From positions 21,633 to 85,632 of the forward strand of contig CALVUD010000001.1 in the NCBI GenBank assembly GCA_944363505.1: a DNA stretch of 64,000 nt, written 5' to 3'. Below are positions 27,046-36,268 of the stretch, piece by piece. The notes below the pieces were generated by a model. The model was not told the origin of the DNA and did not search any database. It saw only the letters and a program-made list of their open reading frames with translations. Source of the stretch: an uncultured Clostridia bacterium. Lineage in GTDB: Bacteria; Bacillota; Clostridia; Christensenellales; DTU072. Made by a program: the position numbers and the translations under genes. The first letter of the stretch is position 1. Every line of letters starts with the position of its first letter.

Positions 27046-28491
27046 ATGAAACTGAAATGGACGTCGGACTCATCCTGGCATACCGGAGCGGGAGAGAGAT
27101 TCAGCTACTATACTTACTTTTTCGGACAGAACGCCGTATACAATCTCGTATCGACGTTACTTACAACTTATCTTCTTTTTTTGAGTATCGATTCGGCAAA
27201 ATCCGGGATCGTCATCCTTGCGGTAAAGCTGTGGGACGCGTTTAACGACGCCATATTCGGAGTGCTTTTCGATAAAGTAAAATTCAAATCCGGCAAAAAA
27301 TATCTGCCGTGGCTGAAGGTGGCGTCGATCGCCGTTCCGATTTCGACCGTATTATTGTTCCTAATACCCGCAAATTCACCCGAAAGCGTCAAGCTTGCCT
27401 GGCTTGCGGCTGCGTACGTTATATGGGATACCGCGTATACAATATGCGACGTTCCGATTTTCGGTCTGGTTACGGGAATGACGGAAAATCTGAACGAACG
27501 GACGGCTCTGATGAGCTATAAAAGCATATACGGCGGTGCCGGCGCGGGTTTTTGCACGTTATTGGGTTCCGTACTCATATCCGAACACGTAGGCTCCAAT
27601 TTTACGGTTGTTGCGATAATAATAGCCGTAACGGCGCTGATAACAATGATCCCCGTGGCATATAAAGCGCGTGAGCGCGTGATAACTACGGGCGGTGAGG
27701 AATTTACGCTGAGGAGCATGTTTTCCTATCTTGCAAAAAATAAATACCTGTTGATTTATTATCTTGGATTTTTCTTTTATTCGAGTTTAAACGTTTCGGG
27801 CGCACTTACGTTGTTTGCTTCGTTTTATCTGTTCAACGATTCGTTGTTTTCGATAATCATCATGATAATAGGCACAGTTCCGTCGCTGGTTTGCTCTTTG
27901 TTCGTGCCGGCTCTGATACGGCGCTTCGACAAGATGAAAATATATCTGTTCTGCTCTTTGCTGGCTATAGCGACGGGATTATTGATATTCTTTGTGGGAT
28001 ATTCGAATATTTGGGTATATACGGTTTTGGCTACGGTACGCGCCATGCCGATAGCCGTAATAGGCGTAATGATGTTTATGTTTACGCCCGATTGCGCGGA
28101 ATACGGCAAATATACCACCGGAGTCGACGCTAAGGGGATCACGTTTGCGATCCAGACGTTTGCGGCAAAGCTTACGGGCGCGGTTTCAGGCTCCCTCGGT
28201 CTGCTGCTGATGGGCTGGTTCGGATGGCAGACCGTCAGCGTCGAGAATTTCGAGGAGTTGCAGCGTTTAAATATAGTTCAATCGGATACCGCCGTTTTCG
28301 GATTGTGGTTTACATACAGCCTGGTGCCCGTAATCGGCGTGGCGCTTGCAACGGTAGTTTGGTTTTTCTACAGACTTAAGGATTCTCAGGTGCAGATCAT
28401 GTCGGATTGCAATTCGGGTAAAATCAGTCGCGAGCAGGCGGAAGAAATGCTTGGTTCGCTTAAAAAAAACTTTAAACGCCGCGGAATATAA
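27046..28491 (+). CDS. GPH family (glycoside-pentoside-hexuronide:cation) sugar symporter
   Basis: A 481-residue, roughly 12-helix transporter of the MelB/GPH branch of the major facilitator superfamily. Supporting features are the start GERFSYYTYFFGQN, the cation-site region VKLWDAFNDAIFGVLFDKVKF (split at FN/DA), GKKYLPWLK and the C-terminal half motif DCAEYGKYTTGVDAKGI. It probably imports a sugar or glycoside with Na+ or H+. The ribosome binding site is GCGGAGG. No glycosidase is adjacent, so the substrate is open; the operator-like palindromes upstream suggest a local-acting repressor encoded elsewhere. Confidence 0.9.
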   Translation: MKLKWTSDSSWHTGAGERFSYYTYFFGQNAVYNLVSTLLTTYLLFLSIDSAKSGIVILAVKLWDAFNDAIFGVLFDKVKFKSGKKYLPWLKVASIAVPISTVLLFLIPANSPESVKLAWLAAAYVIWDTAYTICDVPIFGLVTGMTENLNERTALMSYKSIYGGAGAGFCTLLGSVLISEHVGSNFTVVAIIIAVTALITMIPVAYKARERVITTGGEEFTLRSMFSYLAKNKYLLIYYLGFFFYSSLNVSGALTLFASFYLFNDSLFSIIIMIIGTVPSLVCSLFVPALIRRFDKMKIYLFCSLLAIATGLLIFFVGYSNIWVYTVLATVRAMPIAVIGVMMFMFTPDCAEYGKYTTGVDAKGITFAIQTFAAKLTGAVSGSLGLLLMGWFGWQTVSVENFEELQRLNIVQSDTAVFGLWFTYSLVPVIGVALATVVWFFYRLKDSQVQIMSDCNSGKISREQAEEMLGSLKKNFKRRGI

Positions 28492-28509
28492 AATTCCGGA
28501 CCTAAAAAC

Positions 28510-28536
28510 AAAGGAACGCCCGAGGGGCGTTCCTTT
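28510..28536 (+). terminator. Bidirectional terminator between converging genes
   Basis: AAAGGAACGCCC (28510-28521) pairs perfectly with GGGCGTTCCTTT (28525-28536); it separates the GPH transporter from the minus-strand protease gene. Confidence 0.88.
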
Positions 28537-28562
28537 AATATATACATCTACGAGCAACGCGT

Positions 28563-29861
28563 TCAGCCCGTAAAGCCGCAAACGTATTGGTAAAGCGTTA
28601 TATCGACGCTGGTGGCGGTATAAACATAGTTTTGAAATATTCCGCCTGTGGTGCCGATCGTAATCAGATTCAGCGTTACTGTATCGTTTATGTTTGCCGC
28701 GGACAGCATGTCGTCGAGCAGATAATCGTCCGTAAACGTTTTGCTGACTCCGTTTACCGTTACTCCCGTAATAAGAGAACCTTTGACCGTTTCCGACGCT
28801 CCGCTTCTGGCGACGGAGCCGTAGGGGCTTATTTCGTTCGAGGAAGAGCAGTAATAGTAGTAACCGCCTTCTGCGGGCAACGAAGTAATGTTCCTGAAGT
28901 TCGCCGAAACCTGTGCGGAGGTCAGTTGGCTGACGGTGATACCCAGTCTTTTTGTGCCGTCGATATATCCCAGTCCGTTATAAGCGGGGTTTCCGCTGGT
29001 TTCTATCAGACCTTGCGCCTTGGAGATAACGTCGTATAGCGGTATGGCATAACCTATGCCTTCAACGTCCGTTCCCGTGGATTTGGCGTTGACTATTCCG
29101 ATAAGGTAGCCTTCGGCGTCGAAGAGCGCGCCTCCCGAGTTGCCGCCGTTTACCGCCGCGTCTATCTGTAAGAGCGTCATAGAAATGCCGTCCATTGATA
29201 TGGTGCGCGAAGTTCCGCTAATTATACCTTTCGTAACCGAAATACCGGCGCCGAGCGCGTTACCGATGGCTGTGGCTTCCTCGCCGAGGAGTATCGGCGC
29301 TTCGTCGGTGTTGCGCAGAGTCGCATAGTCGTATCCCGTGCCTTCGACTTTCAACACGGCGACGTCGGATATATCGTCCATGCCTATGATCTCGGCTTCG
29401 AGCCGAATATCGTTGGTCGTATCGGTATCCGCGGTATTTGCGACGACCATGACGGATGCGGCGTCTTCGACCACATGGGTGCAGGTAACTATAAGCGAAG
29501 CGTTTTCGTCTACGATTTCGCCGTAAAATACGCCCGAACCCGTGCTGGAATAGGAATCGGAAGAGGAAGTTTTAGTGTAAATAACAACAACCGAGTCGAT
29601 TATCTCGGCGATAAGCGAGGTATAATCGGTCGCGGTCGAAGTCGGCGTTCCGATATTGGTTTGAACGGTGTAATTGTTGAATACGTTGTTACCCGAACCG
29701 GAAGCGTCGGAATCGGTCGAAGACGATACTCTGCCGTCCGTGGAATCTATTTGATTCAAACCGTCGTCATAAACGCACCCCGTTATACTTAACGTCAATA
29801 TTGCGATCATGACTATTGCCGCGATCGCCCAAAAGGTTTTTCTGTTTGTAGAGGATTTCAT
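28563..29861 (-). CDS. HtrA/DegP-like trypsin-family serine protease, lipoprotein
   Basis: A 432-residue exported protease. The signal peptide ends in SITGC with the lipid Cys at 29, followed by a Ser/Asp-rich linker of about 50 residues. The protease domain shows the triad His in TCTHVVEDA, Asp in DISDVAVLKVEG and Ser in NGGNSGGALFD. The C-terminal ~140 residues take the place of the PDZ domain but are divergent (KRLGITVSQLTSAQ, then a Tyr-rich stretch). It should act in protein quality control outside the membrane. The ribosome binding site on the minus strand is AAGGAG. It is a single-gene unit. Confidence 0.9.
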   Translation of the reverse strand: MKSSTNRKTFWAIAAIVMIAILTLSITGCVYDDGLNQIDSTDGRVSSSTDSDASGSGNNVFNNYTVQTNIGTPTSTATDYTSLIAEIIDSVVVIYTKTSSSDSYSSTGSGVFYGEIVDENASLIVTCTHVVEDAASVMVVANTADTDTTNDIRLEAEIIGMDDISDVAVLKVEGTGYDYATLRNTDEAPILLGEEATAIGNALGAGISVTKGIISGTSRTISMDGISMTLLQIDAAVNGGNSGGALFDAEGYLIGIVNAKSTGTDVEGIGYAIPLYDVISKAQGLIETSGNPAYNGLGYIDGTKRLGITVSQLTSAQVSANFRNITSLPAEGGYYYYCSSSNEISPYGSVARSGASETVKGSLITGVTVNGVSKTFTDDYLLDDMLSAANINDTVTLNLITIGTTGGIFQNYVYTATSVDITLYQYVCGFTG

Positions 29862-30029
29862 AAACAGCTCCTTCGCATTATTATGGTAATTATAGTATAA
29901 CCTGCTTGTGTTTAAATTGTGAAATGAATGTAAAAATTTTTAATATTTAATTTTCGACTTTTTCGATACGTATACGACATAATTCTGCCGTCGGACAATG
30001 TTATCTTTTTAAAAACCGACGGAGGAATT

Positions 30030-30332
30030 ATGTTCGACTACACGCTGAAATACAGGACTTTGGTGGCATATATAGGCGGCGATATCGATCACGCGAACGC
30101 GCCGCAAATAAAGCTTTCTCTGGATAATCTGATAAAATCCGAATCTTTCGATAATTTCGTCATCGATCTTTCGGCGGTAACCTTTATGGATTCGTCCGCA
30201 GTGGGACTGATAATGGGCAGATACAAATTGCTTAAATCCATGGGCAAAAGCGTCAGTTTTTCAAAACCTTCTTCGGTTGCGGACAAAGTTCTGAAGGTAA
30301 GCGGTTTATACACGATCATCAATAAAATTTAA
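30030..30332 (+). CDS. spoIIAA: Anti-sigma F factor antagonist SpoIIAA
   Basis: A 100-residue STAS-domain protein. VIDLSAVTFMDSSAVGLIMGRY contains the regulatory Ser of the MDSS motif (text split at Val-Thr), the site phosphorylated by SpoIIAB and dephosphorylated by SpoIIE. Unphosphorylated SpoIIAA frees sigma F in the forespore. The ribosome binding site is CGGAGGA. It begins the operon spoIIAA-spoIIAB-sigF; spoVAC follows after about 110 bases. I do not see a convincing sigma H promoter in the 168 bases upstream. Confidence 0.96.
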   Translation: MFDYTLKYRTLVAYIGGDIDHANAPQIKLSLDNLIKSESFDNFVIDLSAVTFMDSSAVGLIMGRYKLLKSMGKSVSFSKPSSVADKVLKVSGLYTIINKI

Positions 30333-30345
30333 GGAGTTATTCGGC

Positions 30346-30765
30346 ATGGATACTTTGACTATCAAAGTGAACGCTCTCGAAGCGAACGAAAGTTTTTTAA
30401 GAAGCGCCGTCGGCGCATACGCGGCGCGGTTGAATCCGACGCTGGAAACCATAGCGGACATCAAAACCGCTGTTTCGGAAGCGGTGACCAATTCGATAGT
30501 TCACGGCTACGCTTGCGATCCGAAAGGTATTATTACGGTCAACTGCGAACTTGCCGACGGCGAACTTACCGTCGAAATTTCGGATACGGGTAAGGGCATA
30601 CCCGACGTCGAAACCGCCATGCAGGATTTTTATACCACGCTTAAAGGCGAGGAAAGAAGCGGCCTCGGATTCACCATAATGAAAAGTTTTATGGATTCGT
30701 TGGAAGTGTTTTCTTCTCCCGGCGAAGGCACTACCGTCAAAATGAAAAAGAATCTTTGCGCCTGA
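30346..30765 (+). CDS. spoIIAB: Anti-sigma F factor and serine kinase SpoIIAB
   Basis: A 139-residue GHKL-fold kinase. The N box is AVSEAVTNSIVHGYA, the G1 box ISDTGKGIPD and the G2 box GLGFTIMKSF. It binds sigma F with ATP and phosphorylates SpoIIAA. AAGGAG precedes the ATG. It lies 13 bases after spoIIAA and one base before sigF. Confidence 0.97.
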   Translation: MDTLTIKVNALEANESFLRSAVGAYAARLNPTLETIADIKTAVSEAVTNSIVHGYACDPKGIITVNCELADGELTVEISDTGKGIPDVETAMQDFYTTLKGEERSGLGFTIMKSFMDSLEVFSSPGEGTTVKMKKNLCA

Positions 30766-30766
30766 T

Positions 30767-31480
30767 ATGAACGAAACCGAAGAAATACGCGATAAGATCA
30801 GGCGGGCTAAAGAGGGCGACAAAACCGCAAAAGAAGAACTTGTTTGCGAAAACATGCCTCTTATAAAGAGCGTTGTCCGCCGTTATAAAAATCAGAAGAT
30901 CGAATACGAAGATCTGCTGCAGTTAGGTACTCTGGGACTGGTCAAGGCGATCAATAACTTCGACTTGAGTTACGACGTCAGATTTTCGACCTACGCCGTG
31001 CCGATGATCGCCGGCGAAATCAAAAGATTTATCCGCGACGACGGCGCCATAAAAGTCAGCCGCTCCGTAAAAGCTCAGGCTATCGAAGTAAACAAGTACG
31101 TCGAAGAGTTTACTTCGAAAAATCAACGTTCTCCGACGATTAAAGAAATTGCCGAACGCTTCGGGATCGAACCTACGGACGTAACTTTCATAACGGAATC
31201 GACCCGGTACCCGGTTTCGATGGACGCGGAAAGCGACGAGGACAGTCTGTCGCTCGGCGACAAAATCGCAGATCCCGGGGATTTCGACGACGTGTTAGAT
31301 AAAATTATTTTAAAAGACGCAATAATGAAACTCAAAGACCGCGACCGGAAAATTATTATCTTGAGGTATTTCCGCGATCGCACTCAAAGCGAAGTCGCGG
31401 AGGAACTAGGCGTCAGTCAGGTGCAGATTTCCAGACTCGAAAACAAAATTTTAAAAGAGATAGGTAAACAACTGAGCTGA
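30767..31480 (+). CDS. sigF: RNA polymerase sigma factor, forespore-specific sigma F
   Basis: A 237-residue group 3 sigma-70 factor. Region 2 shows EDLLQLGTLGLVKAINNFD and RFSTYAVPMIAGEIKRF, followed by DDGAIKVSRSVK; region 4 ends in SEVAEELGVSQVQISRLENKIL. The position after spoIIAA-spoIIAB fixes it as sigma F rather than sigma G. It directs the first forespore-specific transcription after asymmetric division. Its natural targets include spoIVB and other genes in this window. Confidence 0.96.
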   Translation: MNETEEIRDKIRRAKEGDKTAKEELVCENMPLIKSVVRRYKNQKIEYEDLLQLGTLGLVKAINNFDLSYDVRFSTYAVPMIAGEIKRFIRDDGAIKVSRSVKAQAIEVNKYVEEFTSKNQRSPTIKEIAERFGIEPTDVTFITESTRYPVSMDAESDEDSLSLGDKIADPGDFDDVLDKIILKDAIMKLKDRDRKIIILRYFRDRTQSEVAEELGVSQVQISRLENKILKEIGKQLS

Positions 31481-31589
31481 TTTTTTTGTGTTAATTTTTT
31501 CCTTTAGGCACAAAATACGGGTATGAGGAAAATACCCAAGGAAAGAGGGGAAATATGTCTCCCCGAAATTGCCGAAAAGGAGTTTAAGG

Positions 31590-32045
31590 ATGAACGCGCC
31601 TAACGAGAAATATCTGGAACTGGTGCACGGCAAAATGCCAAAGTCCAAACATATAGCAACGATGTTCAGAGCATTCTGGACGGGCGGCACCATTTGCGCG
31701 ATCGGTCAGGCGTTTACGGATCTATATTCGTCGCTTCCGTATGATTTGCCCGAGGACGACGTCAGCGCGCTTACAACTATAACGTTGATACTGATTACCG
31801 CAATACTGACGGGCTTCGGAGTGTACGACAAAATAGGCGCGTATGCAGGTGCGGGCAGTATAGTTCCTATAACGGGGTTTGCGAATTCGGTCGTTTCGTC
31901 CGCGATAGAACATAAACGCGAAGGCGTGGTTTTGGGACTGTGCGCAAACATGTTCAGCGTGGCCGGACCCGTCATCGTATTCGGCATTTCGTCGTCGATA
32001 GTGGTCGGAATTATCGTGCTGATATTCAAGGGGGCATTTATATGA
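31590..32045 (+). CDS. spoVAC: Stage V sporulation protein AC
   Basis: A 151-residue membrane protein with about four helices. FWTGGTICAIGQAFTDLY and AGSIVPITGFANSVVSSAIE are the SpoVAC/SpoVAE-type motifs. SpoVA proteins form the channel for dipicolinic acid and calcium in spores; SpoVAC behaves as a mechanosensitive channel. I chose the ATG at 31590 with AAGGAG at 31577-31582; a TTG seven codons upstream is weaker. The leader contains a GGGTAT/ATACCC hairpin and a ten-codon frame (31555-31587) with its own AGAGGGG. The stop overlaps spoVAD (ATGA). Confidence 0.95.
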   Translation: MNAPNEKYLELVHGKMPKSKHIATMFRAFWTGGTICAIGQAFTDLYSSLPYDLPEDDVSALTTITLILITAILTGFGVYDKIGAYAGAGSIVPITGFANSVVSSAIEHKREGVVLGLCANMFSVAGPVIVFGISSSIVVGIIVLIFKGAFI

Positions 32046-33043
32046 TGAAAGCCTCGACGCACATTTTCGAAAAGGGCGTTTTTATCGAGGACACGGCGAC
32101 GATCGTCGGTCCGAAGGAAAAGGCGGGACCCGTGGGAAAGTATTTCGACAAACATTTCGACGACGATATACTCGGTCAGCCAAGCTACGAAAAAGCCGAA
32201 ATCAAGATGCATGTATCGTTGATCAAATACCTGATGAATAAAACAAAGCATGACCCGAAAGATGTCGATTTATGTATCTCAGGCGACCTTTTAGACGAGA
32301 TTATGGGAACAAGTCTGACGATGCGGGAATTTGACATACCGTTTCTGGGGGCATATAACGCCTGCGCCACTTTCGCGGAGTGTCTTATAACAGGCGCCAT
32401 GTTTTTGACGACGGGAAAATTCAAAAGAATCATTTGCTCTACCTCCAGTCATTTTTCGACGGCGGAAAGGCAATACCGCTTTCCTCTGGAGCTGGGCAAT
32501 CAGCGCACGCCTTTGGCGCAATGGACGGTTACCGGCGCTGGGGGTACGATGCTGAACAATACGGGAGGCAAAGTGAGACTGACTTCTTGCACGATCGGTC
32601 AGGTCGTCGACTACGGCGTCAAGGACGCAAACGATATGGGAGCATGTATGGCGCCGGCTGCAAAAACCACGCTTAGCAAGCATTTGAGAGAGCTCGGGGT
32701 TTCGCCGGATTACTATGACCTTATCTTGACGGGGGACCTCGGCGAAGCGGGTTCAAGGCTTTTAAAAAGGCTGATGTCGGAGGAAGGAATACCGCTCGGC
32801 GACAACTATAACGATTGCGGCGTTCTGATATTTAACCGCGTGGCACAGGACGTAGGACAGGGCGGATCGGGCGCCGCGTGTTCGTCGACCGTATTCAACG
32901 GGTACGTTTATAAAAAAATGCTTAGCGGCGAGTTTAAACGCGTTTTGTTGGTGCCTACGGGCGCGTTATGCTCGAAAACGAGTATTTTACAAGGAGAATC
33001 TATCCCGGGAATCGCGCACGCTGTCAGTTTCGAGGTGGTATAA
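32042..33043 (+). CDS. spoVAD: Stage V sporulation protein AD
   Basis: A 333-residue, soluble thiolase-like protein. GAYNACATFAECLITGAMFL holds the Cys equivalent of the thiolase active site (text split at Glu), and STSSHFSTAERQYRFP and NRVAQDVGQGGSGAACSSTVF are family motifs. SpoVAD binds dipicolinic acid for loading into the forespore. I chose the ATG at 32042 overlapping the spoVAC stop; a second ATG follows at once. It abuts spoVAE. Confidence 0.96.
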   Translation: MMKASTHIFEKGVFIEDTATIVGPKEKAGPVGKYFDKHFDDDILGQPSYEKAEIKMHVSLIKYLMNKTKHDPKDVDLCISGDLLDEIMGTSLTMREFDIPFLGAYNACATFAECLITGAMFLTTGKFKRIICSTSSHFSTAERQYRFPLELGNQRTPLAQWTVTGAGGTMLNNTGGKVRLTSCTIGQVVDYGVKDANDMGACMAPAAKTTLSKHLRELGVSPDYYDLILTGDLGEAGSRLLKRLMSEEGIPLGDNYNDCGVLIFNRVAQDVGQGGSGAACSSTVFNGYVYKKMLSGEFKRVLLVPTGALCSKTSILQGESIPGIAHAVSFEVV

Positions 33044-33409
33044 ATGGAAATATTTTTGACTTATCTGAAAGTTTTTGCGGTCGGAGGCGCGTTTTGTCTG
33101 GTCGGTCAGATTCTGATCAATACCACTAAAATCACTTCCGCAAGAATCCTGGTGGGGTATCTGCTCGGCGGAGTTTTGCTGGAAACCGTAGGCGTATTCA
33201 AATATATACGCAATTTCGCAAAAGCGGGAGCCACCGTTCCGATTATCGGTTTCGGATCGTCTTTGGCGAAAGGCGCTATAGAGGGAACTCTGGAAAACGG
33301 ACTTCTCGGAGCGGTAACCGGCGGCATAGAAGCGGTTTCCGCAGGGATCGCCGCAGTTATATTCATAGCGTTCATCGTGGGTTTGCTGGCAAAGAGTAAA
33401 ACGAAATAG
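33044..33409 (+). CDS. spoVAE: Stage V sporulation protein AE
   Basis: A 121-residue membrane protein with about four helices: GGAFCLVGQILINTT and GATVPIIGFGSSLAKGAIEG are typical of SpoVAEB and echo SpoVAC. It is part of the dipicolinic acid channel. It starts at the base after the spoVAD stop and is the last gene of the run; the next gene has its own promoter. Confidence 0.95.
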   Translation: MEIFLTYLKVFAVGGAFCLVGQILINTTKITSARILVGYLLGGVLLETVGVFKYIRNFAKAGATVPIIGFGSSLAKGAIEGTLENGLLGAVTGGIEAVSAGIAAVIFIAFIVGLLAKSKTK

Positions 33410-33424
33410 CCGAGCGGTATTTGC

Positions 33425-33454
33425 TTGACTTTGTTCCCGATCGCGTAATATTAT
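33425..33454 (+). promoter_or_regulatory. Promoter of the ECF S-component gene
   Basis: TTGACT (33425-33430), an 18-base spacer and TATTAT (33449-33454), followed by a short leader with CAGGAG before the ATG at 33477. Confidence 0.65.
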
Positions 33455-33476
33455 ACACTATACAGGAGCGAAATTC

Positions 33477-34088
33477 ATGCTGAATACCACCAAAAGTAAA
33501 GACATTGCATATATAGGTATTTTTTCCGCGCTGGTGATAGTGCTTCAGTCGCTAGCCGAAATCACCAAGATGCTGGGACTTCCCATGTCGATTGCGCTGG
33601 GACTTATACCCGTTCTTATAGCGGGACAGCTTCGCGGTATCAAGGTCGGCGCCGTTGTCGGCGGAGTGTTCGGACTTGTCAGTTTAGTGCTTGCGGTCAT
33701 ATATGTCGCGTCGCTTCCCGACAGTTACGCAAAGGTTATTATCAACCCTTTGGTTTCGGTTTTTCCAAGAATCATGGTCGGCGTTGTCAGCGCGTTGGTT
33801 TATAAAGCTTTTACGCGAAAAGGCGAAAAATCGCGCGCTAAACGCTATATTTTCAGCGCGATTTCGGCTTTGTGCGGCGTGGTTACGAATACGGTTTTGT
33901 TTTTGGGGATGTATATGGCTTTCGCTTACGGAAAGACTTTTGAGGACGCGACTATAAATTTCGCATGGATCTTAGCGGCGGTCATAGCTATTAACACTCT
34001 TATCGAAGCCGTATGCTTCCCGCTTATTTCGGGAGGAGTTGTTTCCGCGGTCGAAAGCAAGTCGAAAAAAGCGGGGGATGTAGAATGA
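33477..34088 (+). CDS. ECF transporter S-component
   Basis: A 203-residue membrane protein with about five or six helices, beginning with the ECF-type IAYIGIFSALVIVLQSLAEI and containing PLVSVFPRIMVGVVSALVYK, typical of substrate-specific S units. Such proteins capture vitamins or other micronutrients and share an EcfA/EcfT module encoded elsewhere. The ligand is not clear; the PRI motif occurs in the pantothenate-like group, but I would not assign it. Its stop overlaps the peptidase gene (ATGA). Confidence 0.75.
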   Translation: MLNTTKSKDIAYIGIFSALVIVLQSLAEITKMLGLPMSIALGLIPVLIAGQLRGIKVGAVVGGVFGLVSLVLAVIYVASLPDSYAKVIINPLVSVFPRIMVGVVSALVYKAFTRKGEKSRAKRYIFSAISALCGVVTNTVLFLGMYMAFAYGKTFEDATINFAWILAAVIAINTLIEAVCFPLISGGVVSAVESKSKKAGDVE

Positions 34089-35116
34089 AACTTCCCGACG
34101 GAATGCAAGCGGCGGTCTTTACCGATCCGTCGAACCTGTTTTATCTTACGGGATATTCCAATTCCGACGCCGCAGTCGTCATTATCCGCGATAAAGCGTA
34201 TTACGTTACGGACAAACGTTGTCTAAGCGAAGCAGGGAAGTATATGAACGGGTTCGAGATCGTCGATTCCGACGGCGAAAGCTACGTTTCGAAAGCCGTT
34301 TCGCTGTTATCGGCAAAAGAAGCAGAAACCGTAGGGGTAGAAAAAGACACGATTCTGTACAGGAATTATTTGTTATTTGCAGAAAAATTTAAAAAAATCG
34401 CAGACGTCAGTCCGTATATCAAGTCGCTTCGCGCCGTAAAAAGCTCTGCGGAAGTCGAAAAGATCAAAGCCGCGCAGCGCATAACGGACGAAACGTTCGC
34501 CGTCGTTCTGGGTGCCGTTAAAGAGAACATGACCGAAAAGGAGTTGGCGTCGTCGGTAGATACAGAACTTGTCAGGCGCGGAGCGTGCCCCGCGTTCGAC
34601 ACGATAGCGGCGTTCGGTGAAAACACCGCGCTTCCGCACGCGCACCCCGGCGACAGGCGTTTGAAATACGGCGATCCTATAACCGTGGATTTCGGCGCAA
34701 AGCTGAACGGATACTGTTCCGATATGACCAGATCTTTCGTTTTCGGAAAGGCAAACGAAGAATACGAAAAGGCGTATAACGCCGTTTTGGGCGCGAAAAA
34801 CGAAGCGGAATCGCGTATTTCTGCGGGAATGAGCGGTAAAGAGTGCGACAACGCGGCAAGGCAATTTCTTGCTCGTCGCGGGCTTGACAAGTATTTTACC
34901 CATTCGCTCGGACATTCGCTGGGTATCGATATACACGAAGCGCCGAACCTTAGTCCGCGTTCAGACGAAACTATTCCCGAGGGCGCCGTTACGAGCGTGG
35001 AGCCGGGGATTTATATCGACGGAAAATTCGGAATAAGAATAGAAGATATAGTGCTTTTCAAAAAAACGGGCGTCGAGAACTTGACAAATTCCGACGAACA
35101 TTTAATAATAATATAG
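34085..35116 (+). CDS. M24 family Xaa-Pro aminopeptidase
   Basis: A 343-residue protein with an N-terminal creatinase-like domain (about 1-115) and a C-terminal pita-bread metallopeptidase domain. Metal ligands are visible: Asp in [19 protein letters not shown] (two), His in [13 protein letters not shown], Glu in SVEPGIY and Glu in GIRIEDIVL. It removes N-terminal residues before proline in the cytoplasm. I chose the ATG overlapping the upstream stop instead of an earlier in-frame start within that gene. This peptidase-efp-spoIIIA order is conserved in many Firmicutes. Confidence 0.93.
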   Translation: MKLPDGMQAAVFTDPSNLFYLTGYSNSDAAVVIIRDKAYYVTDKRCLSEAGKYMNGFEIVDSDGESYVSKAVSLLSAKEAETVGVEKDTILYRNYLLFAEKFKKIADVSPYIKSLRAVKSSAEVEKIKAAQRITDETFAVVLGAVKENMTEKELASSVDTELVRRGACPAFDTIAAFGENTALPHAHPGDRRLKYGDPITVDFGAKLNGYCSDMTRSFVFGKANEEYEKAYNAVLGAKNEAESRISAGMSGKECDNAARQFLARRGLDKYFTHSLGHSLGIDIHEAPNLSPRSDETIPEGAVTSVEPGIYIDGKFGIRIEDIVLFKKTGVENLTNSDEHLIII

Positions 35117-35142
35117 AAAACAATTCGCGGAGGCATATATTT

Positions 35143-35706
35143 ATGGCAAACAGACTGGCAGGCGATCTCAGAAAAGGCGACACATTCGAACTCGACGGCA
35201 CCGTACAGGTGGTCGTTGACTTCCAACACGTCAAACCCGGCAAAGGGGCGGCTTTCGTCCGCGTCAAGATGCGTAACGTCATGACGGGCAGCGTTCTGGA
35301 GCGCACGTTCAACCCCAGTGAAAAATTCGACCTTGCTTATATAGAGCGCAAAAAGATGACCTACAGCTATTCCGACGGCGATCTGTACTATTTCATGGAC
35401 AACGAAACATACGACATGCTTCCCGTAAACCGCGAACTTATCGAGGACGCCTTGCATTTCATTAAAGAGGACAGTCTGGTGGACGTCGCTTTTTATAAAG
35501 GCAGCCCGTTCTCGGTCGAACCCGAAAACTTTGTCGTGCTTCAGGTCGTTCAATGCGATCCCGGCATTCCCGGAGCCACCGCTCAGCCCGGAACCAAGAG
35601 CGCGACTCTCGAAACCGGCTACGCTATCCAGGTCCCTCTGTTCATAGAAGAGGGCGAAATGATCAGGGTCGACACCCGCACCGGCGAATATATGTCCAGA
35701 GCGTAA
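35143..35706 (+). CDS. efp: Elongation factor P
   Basis: A 187-residue protein with the three-domain EF-P length. [14 protein letters not shown] places the modifiable Lys at position 34, the tip that reaches the peptidyl transferase centre to rescue ribosomes stalled on polyproline. The C-terminal motif reads [25 protein letters not shown] (split at Ile-Glu). The ribosome binding site is CGGAGG. A terminator lies 22 bases after the stop. No modification enzyme is adjacent. Confidence 0.97.
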   Translation: MANRLAGDLRKGDTFELDGTVQVVVDFQHVKPGKGAAFVRVKMRNVMTGSVLERTFNPSEKFDLAYIERKKMTYSYSDGDLYYFMDNETYDMLPVNRELIEDALHFIKEDSLVDVAFYKGSPFSVEPENFVVLQVVQCDPGIPGATAQPGTKSATLETGYAIQVPLFIEEGEMIRVDTRTGEYMSRA

Positions 35707-35727
35707 TCATTCCGAACTGCAATTTCA

Positions 35728-35753
35728 GGCAACCCGAACGGGTTGCCTTTTTT
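35728..35753 (+). terminator. Terminator after efp
   Basis: GGCAACCC (35728-35735) pairs with GGGTTGCC (35740-35747), followed by six T. The 200 bases between it and the XRE gene hold nothing that I recognise. Confidence 0.93.
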
Positions 35754-35957
35754 ATGTTAAACAGGCTGAAATTCAGCTTAAAACGCCGTTTGCTTTAGAT
35801 TTTTAAAATTAAAATCGGGACAAAACGAAGTATCCGAAGCGTTTCGGAGCGGAACGGGGAGTATAGTCGGAAAGGAAATATATACCGGTTCGAGCAAAGG
35901 GCGGCATTTTTAGATGCGCGACGGCTGCTCGGGAAACAATTAAAACGCGTTACGGGA

Positions 35958-36149
35958 TCAGTCTTCCAGTAATTCGTCCGCCGAAACCTCCATGATTTCG
36001 GCGAGGAGTTTAAAGTTTTCCAGGTCCGGATCGGATTTATCGTTTACCCATAAACTGATTGCCTGAGGCGAAAGGTTCATTTTCACAGCCAGTTCTCGTT
36101 GGGTCATTCCTTTTTCCGTCAAGATGGATTGTAAACGTTTTCCAATCAT
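35958..36149 (-). CDS. Small XRE-family helix-turn-helix regulator
   Basis: A 63-residue protein that is almost entirely one Cro/C1-type DNA-binding domain: MIGKRLQSILTEKGMTQREL with the helix-turn-helix continuing as AVKMNLSPQAISLWVNDKSD. There is no ligand or dimerisation domain. It is transcribed away from a pair of 44-bp repeats that contain ACTTGA-CAA-TCAAGT inverted repeats, likely operators. No ribosome binding site is seen; TATAAT (minus strand, 36161-36156) is followed by six bases and then the ATG, the same leaderless spacing as ruvC and nadK, although its -35 is poor. Confidence 0.85.
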   Translation of the reverse strand: MIGKRLQSILTEKGMTQRELAVKMNLSPQAISLWVNDKSDPDLENFKLLAEIMEVSADELLED

Positions 36150-36180
36150 AATCCGATTATATTAAATTAATGAGTATTAT

Positions 36181-36268
36181 ACTTGACAATCAAGTGATAC
36201 TTGTATAGTATAATATAAAGTATTACTTGACAATCAAGTGATATTTGTATAGTATAATATAAAGTATT
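36181..36268 (+). repeat. Two tandem 44-bp repeats, each containing a promoter and an inverted-repeat operator
   Basis: The units 36181-36224 and 36225-36268 differ at one base (C36200/T36244). A third partial copy, ACTTGA, begins at 36269. Each unit has ACTTGA-CAA-TCAAGT (perfect inverted repeat), and its TTGACA, a 17-base spacer and TAGTAT form a good plus-strand promoter (second copy: 36227-36232 and 36250-36255). The inverted repeat overlaps the -35 box, so the XRE protein encoded next door could repress both directions. Confidence 0.85.
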
